64,000 bases of DNA from Sinorhizobium sp. 6-70 (GTDB lineage: Bacteria > Pseudomonadota > Alphaproteobacteria > Rhizobiales > Rhizobiaceae), in contig NZ_JASKLS010000017.1 of NCBI RefSeq assembly GCF_030124375.1, positions 62,001 through 126,000 of the forward strand, written 5' to 3'. Of the stretch, positions 8,676 through 17,565 are shown piece after piece. The position numbers were made by a program, and so were the translations under genes. The notes under the pieces were generated by a model. The model was not told the DNA's origin. It was given only the letters and a program-made list of their open reading frames with translations, and did not search any database. The stretch's first letter is position 1; each line of letters begins with the position of its first letter.

Positions 8676-9647
8676 ATGAACATTCCGCTCGATCGATCGG
8701 CGGGCGATGAATCGCCGATGGCGATCGCCGCCCGCGAGCAGGTCTGGATCGAAGGCGGTACCTTCGTCATGGGATCGGACCGTCACTATCCTGAGGAAGC
8801 GCCCGCGCATCCGGTGAAAGTGGATGCATTCTGGATCGACGTCGCGCCGGTCACCAACCGGCAGTTCGCGGAATTCATCGAGGCGACCGGCTATGTGACG
8901 CTCGCCGAAAGGCCGTCCGATCCGAAGGACTATCCGGGCGCACCGGCGCACATGCTGAAAGCCGGATCGGTCGTTTTCGATCCGCCAAAGCGGATAACAA
9001 GTCGTGACCCCTCGCAATGGTGGGATTTCAAGTTCGGGGCGAACTGGCGCCGGCCCTATGGGGGCCTGAGCAATCTGCGCGGAAAACTCGACCACCCGGT
9101 CGTCCAGATCGCCTATGCCGACGCCAGAGCCTATGCGGCCTGGGCGGGCAAGGATCTGCCTACCGAGGCCGAATGGGAGTTCGCCGCAAAGGGCGGCCTC
9201 GAAGGCGCGGAATTCGCCTGGGGCGATGCACTTGTTCCGGACGGCCGGTTCATGGCCAATACCTGGCACGGCATGTTTCCGACCGAAAATCTCAAGCCCG
9301 ACGGCTTCGAGCGGACGTCGCCGGTCGGCAGTTTCCCGCCGAACGGCTACGGGCTCTACGACATGATCGGCAATGTCTGGGAATGGACGAGTGACTACTG
9401 GTCCTCTGCTCATCCGGCACCGGCGCAAAGGGCCTGCTGCGTTCCCGCCAATCCGCGCGGAGGCAGCGCGGAAGAGAGCCTTGACCCGACGCAACCGCAG
9501 ATCCGTATCGCCAGGCGGGTGGTCAAGGGCGGATCGCATCTCTGTGCGCCGAACTATTGCCGGCGCTACCGGCCGGCGGCGCGCCACGCACAGGAAGAGA
9601 ACTCGGCGACGACCCACATCGGGTTCCGTTGCGTGCGACGGCCATAA
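8676..9647 (+). CDS. Formylglycine-generating enzyme (SUMF1 family)
   Basis: The 323-residue protein is a full-length FGE-sulfatase domain, with the opening G-G-T-F-V-M-G-S (27-34) and the P-V-T-N-R-Q-F core (58-64). The catalytic pair is intact: GGSHLCAPNYCRRYR places Cys290 and Cys295 where authentic formylglycine-generating enzymes bind copper, and it ends in GFRC. Such enzymes oxidise the cysteine of a CxPxR motif in sulfatases to formylglycine. Many family members lack these cysteines and do other chemistry, so their presence argues for the original activity. GAGGTGACGC precedes the ATG. No sulfatase gene lies in the window; the next gene is an exported HAD phosphatase. Confidence 0.87.
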   Translation: MNIPLDRSAGDESPMAIAAREQVWIEGGTFVMGSDRHYPEEAPAHPVKVDAFWIDVAPVTNRQFAEFIEATGYVTLAERPSDPKDYPGAPAHMLKAGSVVFDPPKRITSRDPSQWWDFKFGANWRRPYGGLSNLRGKLDHPVVQIAYADARAYAAWAGKDLPTEAEWEFAAKGGLEGAEFAWGDALVPDGRFMANTWHGMFPTENLKPDGFERTSPVGSFPPNGYGLYDMIGNVWEWTSDYWSSAHPAPAQRACCVPANPRGGSAEESLDPTQPQIRIARRVVKGGSHLCAPNYCRRYRPAARHAQEENSATTHIGFRCVRRP

Positions 9648-9682
9648 CGCCCGCCGGAACGTCCCCTCGAGGAGAGACCAAC

Positions 9683-10744
9683 ATGACCGCAGGTGCCAGA
9701 TCCGGAATGTCGGCTGCCGCGACCGCCTGCATCGGCGATCATCGGCCGCCATTTCTCTCGATCTTTTTTGCACTGCTGGCGCTGGTCCTTGCGATGCCGG
9801 CGGCGTTCGCGGCCGACACTCCACCCGCCGACCTGCCTTCATGGAACGACGGTGACACGAAGTCGGCGATCGTCGGTTTCGTTACGCGGGTGACGACGGA
9901 GGGCGGGTCCGATTATGTCGCGGAGCCTGACCGCATCGCTGTCTTCGATAATGACGGCACGCTCTGGACGGAGCAACCCAACTACTTCCAGGCGCTGTTC
10001 ATCAACGATCGCGTCAAGGCGCTCGCGCCGGAGCATCCGGAATGGAAGGAAAAGGAGCCCTTCGCATCGCTGTTGAAGGGCGACATGGCCGGCGTGGCCG
10101 CGTCGGGCGAGAAGGGTATCGCCGAGTTGGCGATGACGACGCACGCGGGCATGACGACGGAGGCGTTCAACAAGATCGTCACGGACTGGTTTGCGACGGC
10201 AAGGCACCCGCGTTTCGACCGACCATACAACGAGATCACCTATCTGCCGATGCGGGAGCTTCTCGATTACCTGAGGGCGAACGGGTTCAGGACCTATATC
10301 GTTTCCGGCGGCGGCATCGAGTTCATGCGGCCGATGACCGAAGAGATGTACGGGATTCCGCCGGAGCAGGTCATCGGCAGTAGCATCACGACCAAATACC
10401 AGCTGGAAGGCGACACACCGGTTTTGATGCGTGAACCGACGGTCGACTTCATCGACGACGGTCCGGGCAAGCCTGTCGGCATCAACAAGTTCATCGGGCG
10501 CCGTCCGATCTTTGTTGCCGGCAATTCCGACGGTGACTACGAAATGCTTCGCTGGGTGACGTCGGGCCCCGGGGCCCGCTTCGGCCTGATCGTGCATCAC
10601 ACTGACGGCGAGCGCGAATGGGCCTATGACCGCCGGTCTCATATAGGCAAGCTGGACAAGGCCTTGACCGAGGCTCCTGAGCGCGGCTGGCAACTGGTCG
10701 ACATGAAGGCCGATTGGAACCGCATATACGCATTCGAGAAATAG
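9683..10744 (+). CDS. Exported HAD superfamily phosphatase
   Basis: This 353-residue protein has a long N-terminal signal sequence (hydrophobic core about 24-42, ending AFAAD) and a haloacid-dehalogenase fold. Motif I is FDNDGTLW, with nucleophile Asp89 and acid/base Asp91. The later VSGGGIEFM segment supplies the Ser of motif II, and GNSDGDYEML is motif IV. It resembles phosphoserine-phosphatase-like proteins and should act in the periplasm. The substrate is unknown. The ATG at 9683 follows GGAGAGACCAAC and begins 35 bases after the formylglycine enzyme, so the two form one transcription unit. Confidence 0.85.
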   Translation: MTAGARSGMSAAATACIGDHRPPFLSIFFALLALVLAMPAAFAADTPPADLPSWNDGDTKSAIVGFVTRVTTEGGSDYVAEPDRIAVFDNDGTLWTEQPNYFQALFINDRVKALAPEHPEWKEKEPFASLLKGDMAGVAASGEKGIAELAMTTHAGMTTEAFNKIVTDWFATARHPRFDRPYNEITYLPMRELLDYLRANGFRTYIVSGGGIEFMRPMTEEMYGIPPEQVIGSSITTKYQLEGDTPVLMREPTVDFIDDGPGKPVGINKFIGRRPIFVAGNSDGDYEMLRWVTSGPGARFGLIVHHTDGEREWAYDRRSHIGKLDKALTEAPERGWQLVDMKADWNRIYAFEK

Positions 10745-10835
10745 CAGGGCGCCAGGCCCTCGACGATGCGTGTTGCGGGCGGCGATCGCCTGGGCCCGCC
10801 GAGTGAGGCGTCCGGCGAGACCAGTTCGTATCCGT

Positions 10836-10852
10836 GTTACCGTTACGTACTT
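10836..10852. promoter_or_regulatory. Candidate operator, GTTAC-N-GTTAC site C
   Basis: The site reads GTTACCGTTACGTACTT, nearly identical to site B at 8587-8603. It lies in the 294-base gap between the HAD gene and the small gene at 11039. Nothing else is recognisable in that gap. Confidence 0.4.
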
Positions 10853-11038
10853 CCATGCGGGCCGTTGCATCGGCCATCATTTGCCCCTCGGAAACACTTG
10901 GCAATGGTTTGTGTGTCGGCGTCCCTCGATCCAACACGGCCTTCAGGCACCCGTGCGGTCAGGGCTGCACTTGCCAGACCGCCACGCAGCGCATGCGAGG
11001 GAAATGGCTCGGGACCCAAACGCGGCTGAGGTTGGTGG

Positions 11039-11320
11039 ATGCCAATGTCCGGCGAACACAGGCAGCGAGGATTGCTGAAGCTGATGCTGAAGTTGCCCGT
11101 GCTCCGGGGCAAGCTTCAGTTGCTGAGCGCCAAGAATTCGTCGGTCCACAGTCTTTTCGAGGCCTATGACGAAGCGACTTCCGTGCTCGACAGACAGCGC
11201 AGCGGCCAATTGCAGGACAGAGCCGTCCTTGCGGAATACGAGCTGATCTGCCGTGAAATAGAAGAGGAGGTCATCGCGATCTGTCTCTTCAATGAAGATC
11301 AGGACATGCCCGGCTCCTGA
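11039..11320 (+). CDS. Small hypothetical helical protein
   Basis: This 93-residue open frame is predicted to be soluble and mostly alpha-helical. It has a basic N-terminal third (RGLLKLMLKLPVLRGK) and an acidic C-terminal third (EYELICREIEEEVIA). Codon third positions are GC-rich, as in neighbouring genes, and GAGGTTGGTGG precedes the first ATG; a second ATG lies two codons in. No family is recognised. It lies upstream of the TPR protein gene, separated from it by about 180 bases. An overlapping frame on the other strand looks less gene-like. Confidence 0.55.
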   Translation: MPMSGEHRQRGLLKLMLKLPVLRGKLQLLSAKNSSVHSLFEAYDEATSVLDRQRSGQLQDRAVLAEYELICREIEEEVIAICLFNEDQDMPGS

Positions 11321-11404
11321 GGCGTGATGCCATTGCGGCTGGAAGTCAGCTTCCCCGCATCCAGGGATCGTCAGCTATTCAACATGATGTGATCGCGAAA
11401 CGTC

Positions 11405-11418
11405 CTGATCTTTATCAA
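11405..11418. promoter_or_regulatory. FNR/FixK-like box upstream of the TPR protein gene
   Basis: The sequence CTGATCTTTATCAA matches the anaerobox consensus TTGAT-N4-ATCAA at all positions except the first. It lies about 80-95 bases before the start of the next gene, a position compatible with activation by an FNR/FixK-type regulator. Confidence 0.35.
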
Positions 11419-11498
11419 GAATCCCCTTCCCGTTCTGGTAGTAACGGACTAATGTTCTTTCCGCAATTGCACTCCCTTGCCGTTTGCCAAACAACCGG

Positions 11499-13265
11499 AT
11501 GAGAGCGATGGACGCCGGAGAGGACAGCGAACACGTCGCGCAGTGCAGGGTTGCCGAGAGCGACGTGCGTGTCGAGACGGAGCGACTGCTGGACGACGCT
11601 CGGTTTCACGCGACGGAGCGCCATAGGAAGCTTCTGAAATACCTGGTGGACGAGTTCCTCGCGGGGCGTTCGGCGACGGTGAAGGCCTATTCCATCGCGG
11701 TTGATGTCTTCGGCCGGCCCAGTTCCTTCGATCCGAATGTCGACCCGATCGTTCGCGTCGAGGTCTCCCGCCTGCGCGCGGCACTGGCTCGATATTATGA
11801 AACCGTGGGCCAACAGGCGCCGCTCAGGATCGAGCTTCCGCGGGGCAACTACAGGCCGCAGTTCATAGCACTTTCAGAAGCGCCGGAACCTTCTCAACCA
11901 GGGGATGCGCCGCCGTTCGGGTCCGAGACCCGGGATGAAGCGCAACAGACGCCCGCGCAACAATCGCGGATTGTCCGCCGGGGCCTCTTCGCCGCCTGCG
12001 CCGGCCTCACGGTCGCGGCTCTCGCCGCGGTCTATGGCATGGCCACAGGCCATCTCGGCTGGCCGCCTGCGCGTTCCGTGAAGCCGACGATCATCGTCGA
12101 TGTACGAGGGGAGCCCGCGGCCGCACCGGCTGTGTACCGGCTCGAAGAGTCGCTCGTGCATGCGCTCTCACAATTCTCCACGGTCAGGACGTTCACGCAG
12201 CCGCGGCAGGCGGATGTTGATACGGCAGCGATCACGGGAGACATTTCGACCGTGCATCCGCTGCTGCCGAAGAGCAATGCCTACAGGCTTTCGGTGACTC
12301 ATGGCGACGCGGCCGGTCCCGGGGGTGTCTCCTGGCAGGTTATCGACATGCGGACCAACGAAACGCTGCGATCCGGCGTCGCCGAAGCCGGGAACGGGCA
12401 CAGCGATGCGGCCGGCGCGCACCAGGATCTCGTCGTCAAGCTTGCGCGCACGGTTGCCGGCGATCAGGGGATCGTCACCAGCCTCGAGGCCGCGCGTCAA
12501 CTCACCAACCCTTCCCTTGGCTATGGCTGCGTGCTGCTCGCCGATATTGCGCTCGCGCGCGCCGACAGCGAAAGCATGCTTGCCGCACAGAGTTGTCTCG
12601 AGCGGTCGTTGACCTACCAGGAAAACGATGCCGAGGTCTTGGCAAGCCTTGCCACGGTTCTCGTTGCGGGGGCGATGGGTAATTCCTCGGTCGTCACCGA
12701 AAGGGCGTTGAAGCTCGCCGACAGGGCAACGGCACTCGCGCCGCAGTCCAGTCAGAGCTATGCGGCGCAGATGATGGTGCGCTTTGCCGCCGGCGAAACC
12801 GAAGCCGCATTTCTTTCCGGCCGACGCGCCGCGTCGCTGAGCCCGCTGGATGACTCCGTCCTCGCCCGGCTCGGTTATCTGTTGTTCGTCAGCGGGCAAT
12901 GGCAGGAAGGTGTGAAGCTTGCGCGCTCTGCCGGCCAGAACAACGAATATGTCCAGCGGGCCGCTGTGCTGACGCTGGCATTGGAAGACTACAGAAATGG
13001 CAACTACGGCGAGGCGTTGCGGCGGGCGCGCCAACTGGCGAGCCCGTCGGATATTACGGTCAGCATTCTGAGGATCGCGGCCGCGGGGCAATTGGGTCTT
13101 CAGGAGGAGGCAACCAATGCCATGGAGGAATTGCGCAGCCACGTCGAAAGGTTCGAGCCCGTGCTGCGTCGGCAGATGTGGGCGCAGCATTTCTCTCCCG
13201 AGCTCGTACGACGGATCGAAGCCGGCTTGCGCAAGGCGGGCATACGTTTATCGAGCGGTTCCTGA
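11499..13265 (+). CDS. Membrane-anchored TPR protein with an N-terminal domain seen in rhizobial cyclase/TPR proteins
   Basis: The product has about 588 residues. Residues 15-120 form a compact domain with the hallmark FDPNVDPIVRVEVSRLRAAL and a closing IELPRGNYRP segment, the same module found before adenylate-cyclase or TPR regions in many rhizobial proteins. A single membrane helix follows (FAACAGLTVAALAAVYGMA). The C-terminal 350 residues are helical repeats of TPR type. No catalytic domain is visible, so a sensory or scaffold role is likely; the N-terminal module may be a winged-helix output domain. The start is uncertain (ATG at 11499 or 11508). A candidate FNR/FixK box lies upstream. 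Confidence 0.7.
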   Translation: MRAMDAGEDSEHVAQCRVAESDVRVETERLLDDARFHATERHRKLLKYLVDEFLAGRSATVKAYSIAVDVFGRPSSFDPNVDPIVRVEVSRLRAALARYYETVGQQAPLRIELPRGNYRPQFIALSEAPEPSQPGDAPPFGSETRDEAQQTPAQQSRIVRRGLFAACAGLTVAALAAVYGMATGHLGWPPARSVKPTIIVDVRGEPAAAPAVYRLEESLVHALSQFSTVRTFTQPRQADVDTAAITGDISTVHPLLPKSNAYRLSVTHGDAAGPGGVSWQVIDMRTNETLRSGVAEAGNGHSDAAGAHQDLVVKLARTVAGDQGIVTSLEAARQLTNPSLGYGCVLLADIALARADSESMLAAQSCLERSLTYQENDAEVLASLATVLVAGAMGNSSVVTERALKLADRATALAPQSSQSYAAQMMVRFAAGETEAAFLSGRRAASLSPLDDSVLARLGYLLFVSGQWQEGVKLARSAGQNNEYVQRAAVLTLALEDYRNGNYGEALRRARQLASPSDITVSILRIAAAGQLGLQEEATNAMEELRSHVERFEPVLRRQMWAQHFSPELVRRIEAGLRKAGIRLSSGS

Positions 13266-13432
13266 GACGACGCTTTGGCGACGGTCGGAAAAGCGATCGG
13301 ACGCCTGCTGGGCCGCCGCTGTGAGCCAACGGCATCGGGCGAACGCTGCGGCGAGACTTCCACGGCAGGTTGCGGAATGCCTTACTCTTTCGGCAGTTCT
13401 GGCCTATATTAGAGAGCGGTCAAATTTAAGCA

Positions 13433-13469
13433 TTTGGATCGCTTCGGCGCAGAATGATCGCGATCCAAA
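13433..13469. repeat. Perfect 10-bp inverted repeat upstream of nfeD
   Basis: TTTGGATCGC (13433-13442) and GCGATCCAAA (13460-13469) are perfect complements separated by 17 bases. The second arm ends 24 bases before the NfeD start. It could be an mRNA hairpin, an operator or a dispersed repeat. Confidence 0.5.
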
Positions 13470-13493
13470 GGAACCCAGAGGTTGTGGCGGCGG

Positions 13494-14861
13494 ATGTCCC
13501 GAATCCTCATCCTGCTCATGGCATTGATATCGGCGTTCGCGTCTCCTGTCCCTTCGGCATCCGGCGCCGAGCGTCTGGCGATGGTCCTGCATGTGAACGG
13601 CGCGATCAGCCCGGCGACTGCGGAATATGTGACGCGCGGCCTTGAACGGGCCGATGAGCGTGGCGTCTCCCTCGTCATATTGCAGATGGACACGCCAGGC
13701 GGCCTCGACACGTCGATGCGCGACATCATCCGCGCCATTCTCGATTCGTCCGTGCCGGTCGCAAGTTTCGTGGCGCCGAGCGGAGCGAGGGCGGCGAGCG
13801 CCGGTACCTATATTCTCTACGCCAGCCATGTCGCGGCGATGGCCCCGGGTACCAATCTGGGTGCTGCGACACCGATCGCAATCGGTGGTGGTCTGTTCGG
13901 CGACGGCGACGAGGGCGACAAGGGTGGTTCCGGCGAGGCTGACAAGCAGAGTGGCGCAAAGCAGCCGGCCAATGCTGGCGAAGCGAAAATGATAAACGAT
14001 GCGGTCGCCTACATCCGCGGTCTGGCCGAGTTGCGCAACCGCAACGCCGATTGGGGTGAGCGCGCCGTGCGGGAGGCTGCAAGCCTTTCGTCGACGGCGG
14101 CCGTCCGTGAAAAGGTTGTTGATTTCATCGCCGTCAACATCGAGGACCTGCTGAAGCAGGCGCATGGCCGCACGGTTCGTGTCGGGCAGGCGGATATCCG
14201 CCTCGACACGGCGGGGCTCGCCGTCGAGGAGGCTTTGCCCGATTGGCGGACCCGCCTCCTGTCTGTGATCACCGATCCGAATGTCGCGCTGCTTCTCATG
14301 ATCGTCGGCATCTATGGATTGATCTTCGAATTTCTGACACCCGGAACGGTGCTGCCCGGCACGATCGGCGGCATAAGCCTTCTGCTCGGGCTCTACGCAC
14401 TCGCGGTGCTGCCGGTGAGTTACGCCGGCATCGGACTGATCATCCTTGGCGTGGGGCTGCTGGTGGCCGAGGCCCATGCGCCGTCGTTCGGGGCGCTTGG
14501 GCTCGGCGGCGGGGTCGCGCTGGTGCTGGGCGCCGCCATCCTGTTCGACACGGACGTGCCGGGCCTGCAGGTCTCCTGGCCGGTCTTGGGCGGCGTCGCG
14601 ATCGCAAGCCTCGCCTTCAGCGCTCTCGTTGCCCGGCTTGCCTACATCTCGCGCCGGCACAAGGTCGTCACCGGCGGGGAGCAGATGATCGGCATTTCCG
14701 GCACAGTCGATAGCTGGACGGGCGGCACAGGCTACGTCATCGCCCGCGGCGAACGCTGGAAGGCGGTCAGCGGCGAGCCGCTCGCAGTCGGGGAAGACGT
14801 GACGGTCATAGACCGCAACGGATTGACGCTGAAAGTTGCGCGCAGCGCGTCGCAAACCTAG
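13494..14861 (+). CDS. NfeD-family membrane serine protease
   Basis: This 455-residue protein has a signal peptide, a ClpP-like protease domain (about 30-220), four to five membrane helices (about 265-385) and a C-terminal OB-fold NfeD domain. The Ser-Lys dyad of the long NfeD form is present: Ser102 in RAASAGTY and Lys165 in EAKMINDA. Relatives cleave the hydrophobic C-terminus of the partner stomatin and act in membrane quality control. A Gly/Asp-rich insert (about 131-160) separates the catalytic residues. The stomatin gene follows after 32 bases. The ATG at 13494 is preferred over a TTG four codons upstream. Confidence 0.9.
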   Translation: MSRILILLMALISAFASPVPSASGAERLAMVLHVNGAISPATAEYVTRGLERADERGVSLVILQMDTPGGLDTSMRDIIRAILDSSVPVASFVAPSGARAASAGTYILYASHVAAMAPGTNLGAATPIAIGGGLFGDGDEGDKGGSGEADKQSGAKQPANAGEAKMINDAVAYIRGLAELRNRNADWGERAVREAASLSSTAAVREKVVDFIAVNIEDLLKQAHGRTVRVGQADIRLDTAGLAVEEALPDWRTRLLSVITDPNVALLLMIVGIYGLIFEFLTPGTVLPGTIGGISLLLGLYALAVLPVSYAGIGLIILGVGLLVAEAHAPSFGALGLGGGVALVLGAAILFDTDVPGLQVSWPVLGGVAIASLAFSALVARLAYISRRHKVVTGGEQMIGISGTVDSWTGGTGYVIARGERWKAVSGEPLAVGEDVTVIDRNGLTLKVARSASQT

Positions 14862-14893
14862 GGCGATTCCAGGAAAGTGGCAGGGAGAAGGTC

Positions 14894-15658
14894 ATGGACA
14901 TAGTCGGAAGTCTCGCCCCGTTCATCGCGGCGCTTGTGGTACTGCTCATCGTCATTGCCTACGCGATCAGGATCCTGCGCGAATATGAACGCGGCGTCAT
15001 CTTCACACTGGGCCGGTTTACCGGGGTGAAGGGGCCGGGGCTGATCCTGCTCGTTCCCTATGTCCAGCAGATGGTGAGGGTCGATCTCAGGACGCGGGTG
15101 CTCGATGTGCCGAGCCAGGACGTCATTTCCCACGACAACGTTTCGGTCCGGGTGAGCGCGGTCATCTATTTCCGGGTGATCGACGCCGAAAAATCGACGA
15201 TCCAGGTCGAGGATTTCATGGCGGCGACGAGCCAGCTCGCCCAGACGACCCTGCGCTCCGTGCTCGGCAAGCACGACCTCGACGAGATGCTGGCAGAGCG
15301 CGATAGGCTCAACGACGATATCCAGAAGATACTGGACGTCCAGACGGATGCCTGGGGCATCAAGGTCGCCACCGTCGAGATCAAGCATGTCGACATCAAT
15401 GAGTCGATGATCCGGGCAATCGCGCGCCAGGCGGAAGCAGAACGCGAACGGCGAGCGAAAGTCATCAACGCCGAGGGCGAGCAGCAGGCGGCGGCGAAAT
15501 TGCTCGAAGCGGCAGAAATTCTCGCCCGGCAGCCGCAGGCCATGCAATTGCGCTATCTCAGCACGCTGAACGTGATCGCCGCTGAAAAGAGCTCGACGAT
15601 CATCTTTCCGTTCCCGATGGATCTGGCGAATATCCTGGCGAACAAGATGGGCGGTTAG
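14894..15658 (+). CDS. Stomatin/slipin-type SPFH membrane protein
   Basis: The 254-residue protein has one N-terminal membrane segment (about 9-27), an SPFH/PHB domain (EYERGVIFTLGRF through ILDVQTDAWGIKV), an Ala/Glu/Arg-rich coiled coil, and a hydrophobic C-terminal end (TIIFPFPMDLANIL). That end resembles the segment that NfeD proteases cleave in stomatin partners. It forms oligomeric membrane scaffolds. AGGGAGAAGGTC precedes the start. The pairing with the upstream nfeD gene is the standard operon. It converges on the quinate operon, its stop overlapping that of quiC. Confidence 0.93.
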   Translation: MDIVGSLAPFIAALVVLLIVIAYAIRILREYERGVIFTLGRFTGVKGPGLILLVPYVQQMVRVDLRTRVLDVPSQDVISHDNVSVRVSAVIYFRVIDAEKSTIQVEDFMAATSQLAQTTLRSVLGKHDLDEMLAERDRLNDDIQKILDVQTDAWGIKVATVEIKHVDINESMIRAIARQAEAERERRAKVINAEGEQQAAAKLLEAAEILARQPQAMQLRYLSTLNVIAAEKSSTIIFPFPMDLANILANKMGG

Positions 15659-17544
15659 TCTCTCGGCAGCCCCGCCGGCCGTAGCTGTTTCTTCAGCGCA
15701 GCGATGCGGAAGATGGCGTTGGCGGCGCCGTAGCCGCGATAGCCGCGCCGCTCCACGATCTCGAAGAAGAAACCCTCGCCATAGGTCGGACTGTAGAGCT
15801 GGAAGTACTCTCCGTGCTCGTCGCGGTCGTAAAGAATATTCGCGTTTTTCAAGCGCTCGCTCAGTTCCGGCTCGAGGGCGAAACGCGCCTCGATGTCGTC
15901 GTAGTAGTTCGACGAGATCGGCAGCGCGTGGAAGCCGTTTGCACGCAATGCCTCGGCCGCAGCGAAGATATCGTTGGTGGCAAAGGCGAGATGCTGGACG
16001 CCGGAGCCGAAGGTCTCGGCGATGAAATGCCCGGCGAGCGTGTTGCGGTTTTCGGCGCCGTTCAATGTGATGCGCAGCGAGCCTGCGTCATTCTCCACCA
16101 CCTGGCTGCGCACTAGTCCGGCCGGGTCGATGATGTCGACCATCGGCGTCTTATGCACGTCGAGCAGCGAGCCGTAGAAGAGAAGCCAGGTCAGCATTTC
16201 GTCGTACCTGACGGTCTGGGCCACGTGGTCGACGGAGGTGAGGCCGGCCGGCATCGTCGATCGATCATCTGCCACGGGCTCGAATTCGATCTCCCAGATG
16301 CGCGCCAGCTCGGACTTTTCGTCGAGGAAATAGATGATGCCGCCGCCAACGCCGCGGATCGCCGGCACCGAAAGCTCGCCTGGGCCGACGGCCTGTGCGA
16401 AGGGTTCGGCGCCGAGCGCCTTTGCGCGCTCGACCGTCGCCGCGGCGTCACCGACCATCAGCCCGAAGGCGTAGGCCGACGTACCGTGGACCAGGTAGGA
16501 GGCGTTGGCGAACCCTTCGCGCTCCGTGTTGATGACCAGATTGATTGCGCCCTGGCGATAAAGCGCGACGCGTTTGCTCTTGTGCTTCGCGGTCTTCTGG
16601 AAGCCGAGCGTTCGGACCAGTGCCTCCAGTTCGGCCGCCTGCTCCTCCTCGGCGGCGAATTCGATGAAGGCGACGCCCTTGACCTCCGCAGGCGCCGGCA
16701 TCGCAGGTACCGACAAGGGTGTGTCCGGTTCGGCGCGCTTGACCTGGTCGCCGAGATAGATCAGCGAGCGGCGGCCGTCGACCGCGATGGCCCCGGCATT
16801 GCCGCCGCGGAACTGGTCGTTGAAAATTTCCAGCGACAGATAGCCGTCATAGCCGGTCGCGGCGACGGCGCGCATGAAGTCGATGACCGGAAGATCACCT
16901 TCGCCGGGCATGTTGCGGAAATGCCGGCTCCAGTAGAGCAGGTCCATGTTGATCAGCGGCGCATCTGCGAGCTGGATGATGAAGATTTTTTCCTTCGGGA
17001 TCGACCGGATCGAATTGACCTCGATCTTGCGGGAAAGCGTGTGGAAACTGTCGAGGATGAGGCCGACATTAGGGTGATCGGCGCGCCGGACGATCTCCCA
17101 GGCATCGCGATGGTCGTTGATGTGCCGGCCCCAGGCGAGCGCCTCATAACCGACCCTGAGGTTCCGCTTCGCCGCCCGCTCGCCGAGCTCGCGGAAATCG
17201 GCCGCCGCACGGTCGAGGCCGCCTTGGGCCGCCGGCGATACATTGGAGCAGACGAGCACGAGATCGGTGCCAAGCTCCTGCATCACGTCGAACTTGCGTT
17301 CGGCACGGTCGAAGGTTCGCGTGCGCAGCGGTTCCGGCATGCCCTCGAAATCGCGGAACGGCTGGAACAGGGTGATCTCGAGGCCGAAGTCGCGTGCCAT
17401 GCGGCCCACCTCCCGCGGGCCTTCGTCGAAGGCGAGGAAATCGTTCTCGAAGATTTCCACACCGTCGAAGCCGGCTTTGGCGATCGCCTGCAGCTTGTCC
17501 TTGAGATCGCCGCTCAGCGAAACGGTGGCTATCGAGGTCTTCAT
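15655..17544 (-). CDS. quiC: 3-Dehydroshikimate dehydratase fused to an HPPD-like domain
   Basis: The 629-residue protein has an N-terminal TIM barrel (about 1-270: MKTSIATVSLSGDLKDKL, LILDSFHTL, LSLEIFND) of the 3-dehydroshikimate dehydratase type. The C-terminal half (about 290-610) has two vicinal-oxygen-chelate modules resembling 4-hydroxyphenylpyruvate dioxygenase, including VDHVAQTV and FFEIVERRGYRGYG. This fusion is the QuiC1 form known from pseudomonads, which converts 3-dehydroshikimate to protocatechuate. The HPPD-like half has no proven activity there. It lies 21 bases after the quinate/shikimate dehydrogenase gene, at the end of the TRAP operon. Annotation as plain HPPD would be misleading. 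Confidence 0.88.
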   Translation of the reverse strand: MKTSIATVSLSGDLKDKLQAIAKAGFDGVEIFENDFLAFDEGPREVGRMARDFGLEITLFQPFRDFEGMPEPLRTRTFDRAERKFDVMQELGTDLVLVCSNVSPAAQGGLDRAAADFRELGERAAKRNLRVGYEALAWGRHINDHRDAWEIVRRADHPNVGLILDSFHTLSRKIEVNSIRSIPKEKIFIIQLADAPLINMDLLYWSRHFRNMPGEGDLPVIDFMRAVAATGYDGYLSLEIFNDQFRGGNAGAIAVDGRRSLIYLGDQVKRAEPDTPLSVPAMPAPAEVKGVAFIEFAAEEEQAAELEALVRTLGFQKTAKHKSKRVALYRQGAINLVINTEREGFANASYLVHGTSAYAFGLMVGDAAATVERAKALGAEPFAQAVGPGELSVPAIRGVGGGIIYFLDEKSELARIWEIEFEPVADDRSTMPAGLTSVDHVAQTVRYDEMLTWLLFYGSLLDVHKTPMVDIIDPAGLVRSQVVENDAGSLRITLNGAENRNTLAGHFIAETFGSGVQHLAFATNDIFAAAEALRANGFHALPISSNYYDDIEARFALEPELSERLKNANILYDRDEHGEYFQLYSPTYGEGFFFEIVERRGYRGYGAANAIFRIAALKKQLRPAGLPRD

Positions 17545-17565
17545 CGTCCTGTCCTCGGTTGGGCG

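Noticed and set aside
8676..9647. EgtB-type ergothioneine synthase
   Set aside because: There is no DinB-like N-terminal domain, and the two formylglycine-enzyme cysteines are present.
10943..11209. 88-codon leftward frame opposite the small gene at 11039
   Set aside because: It has no ribosome site and crosses the likely control region; the plus-strand frame has better codon use and a better start.
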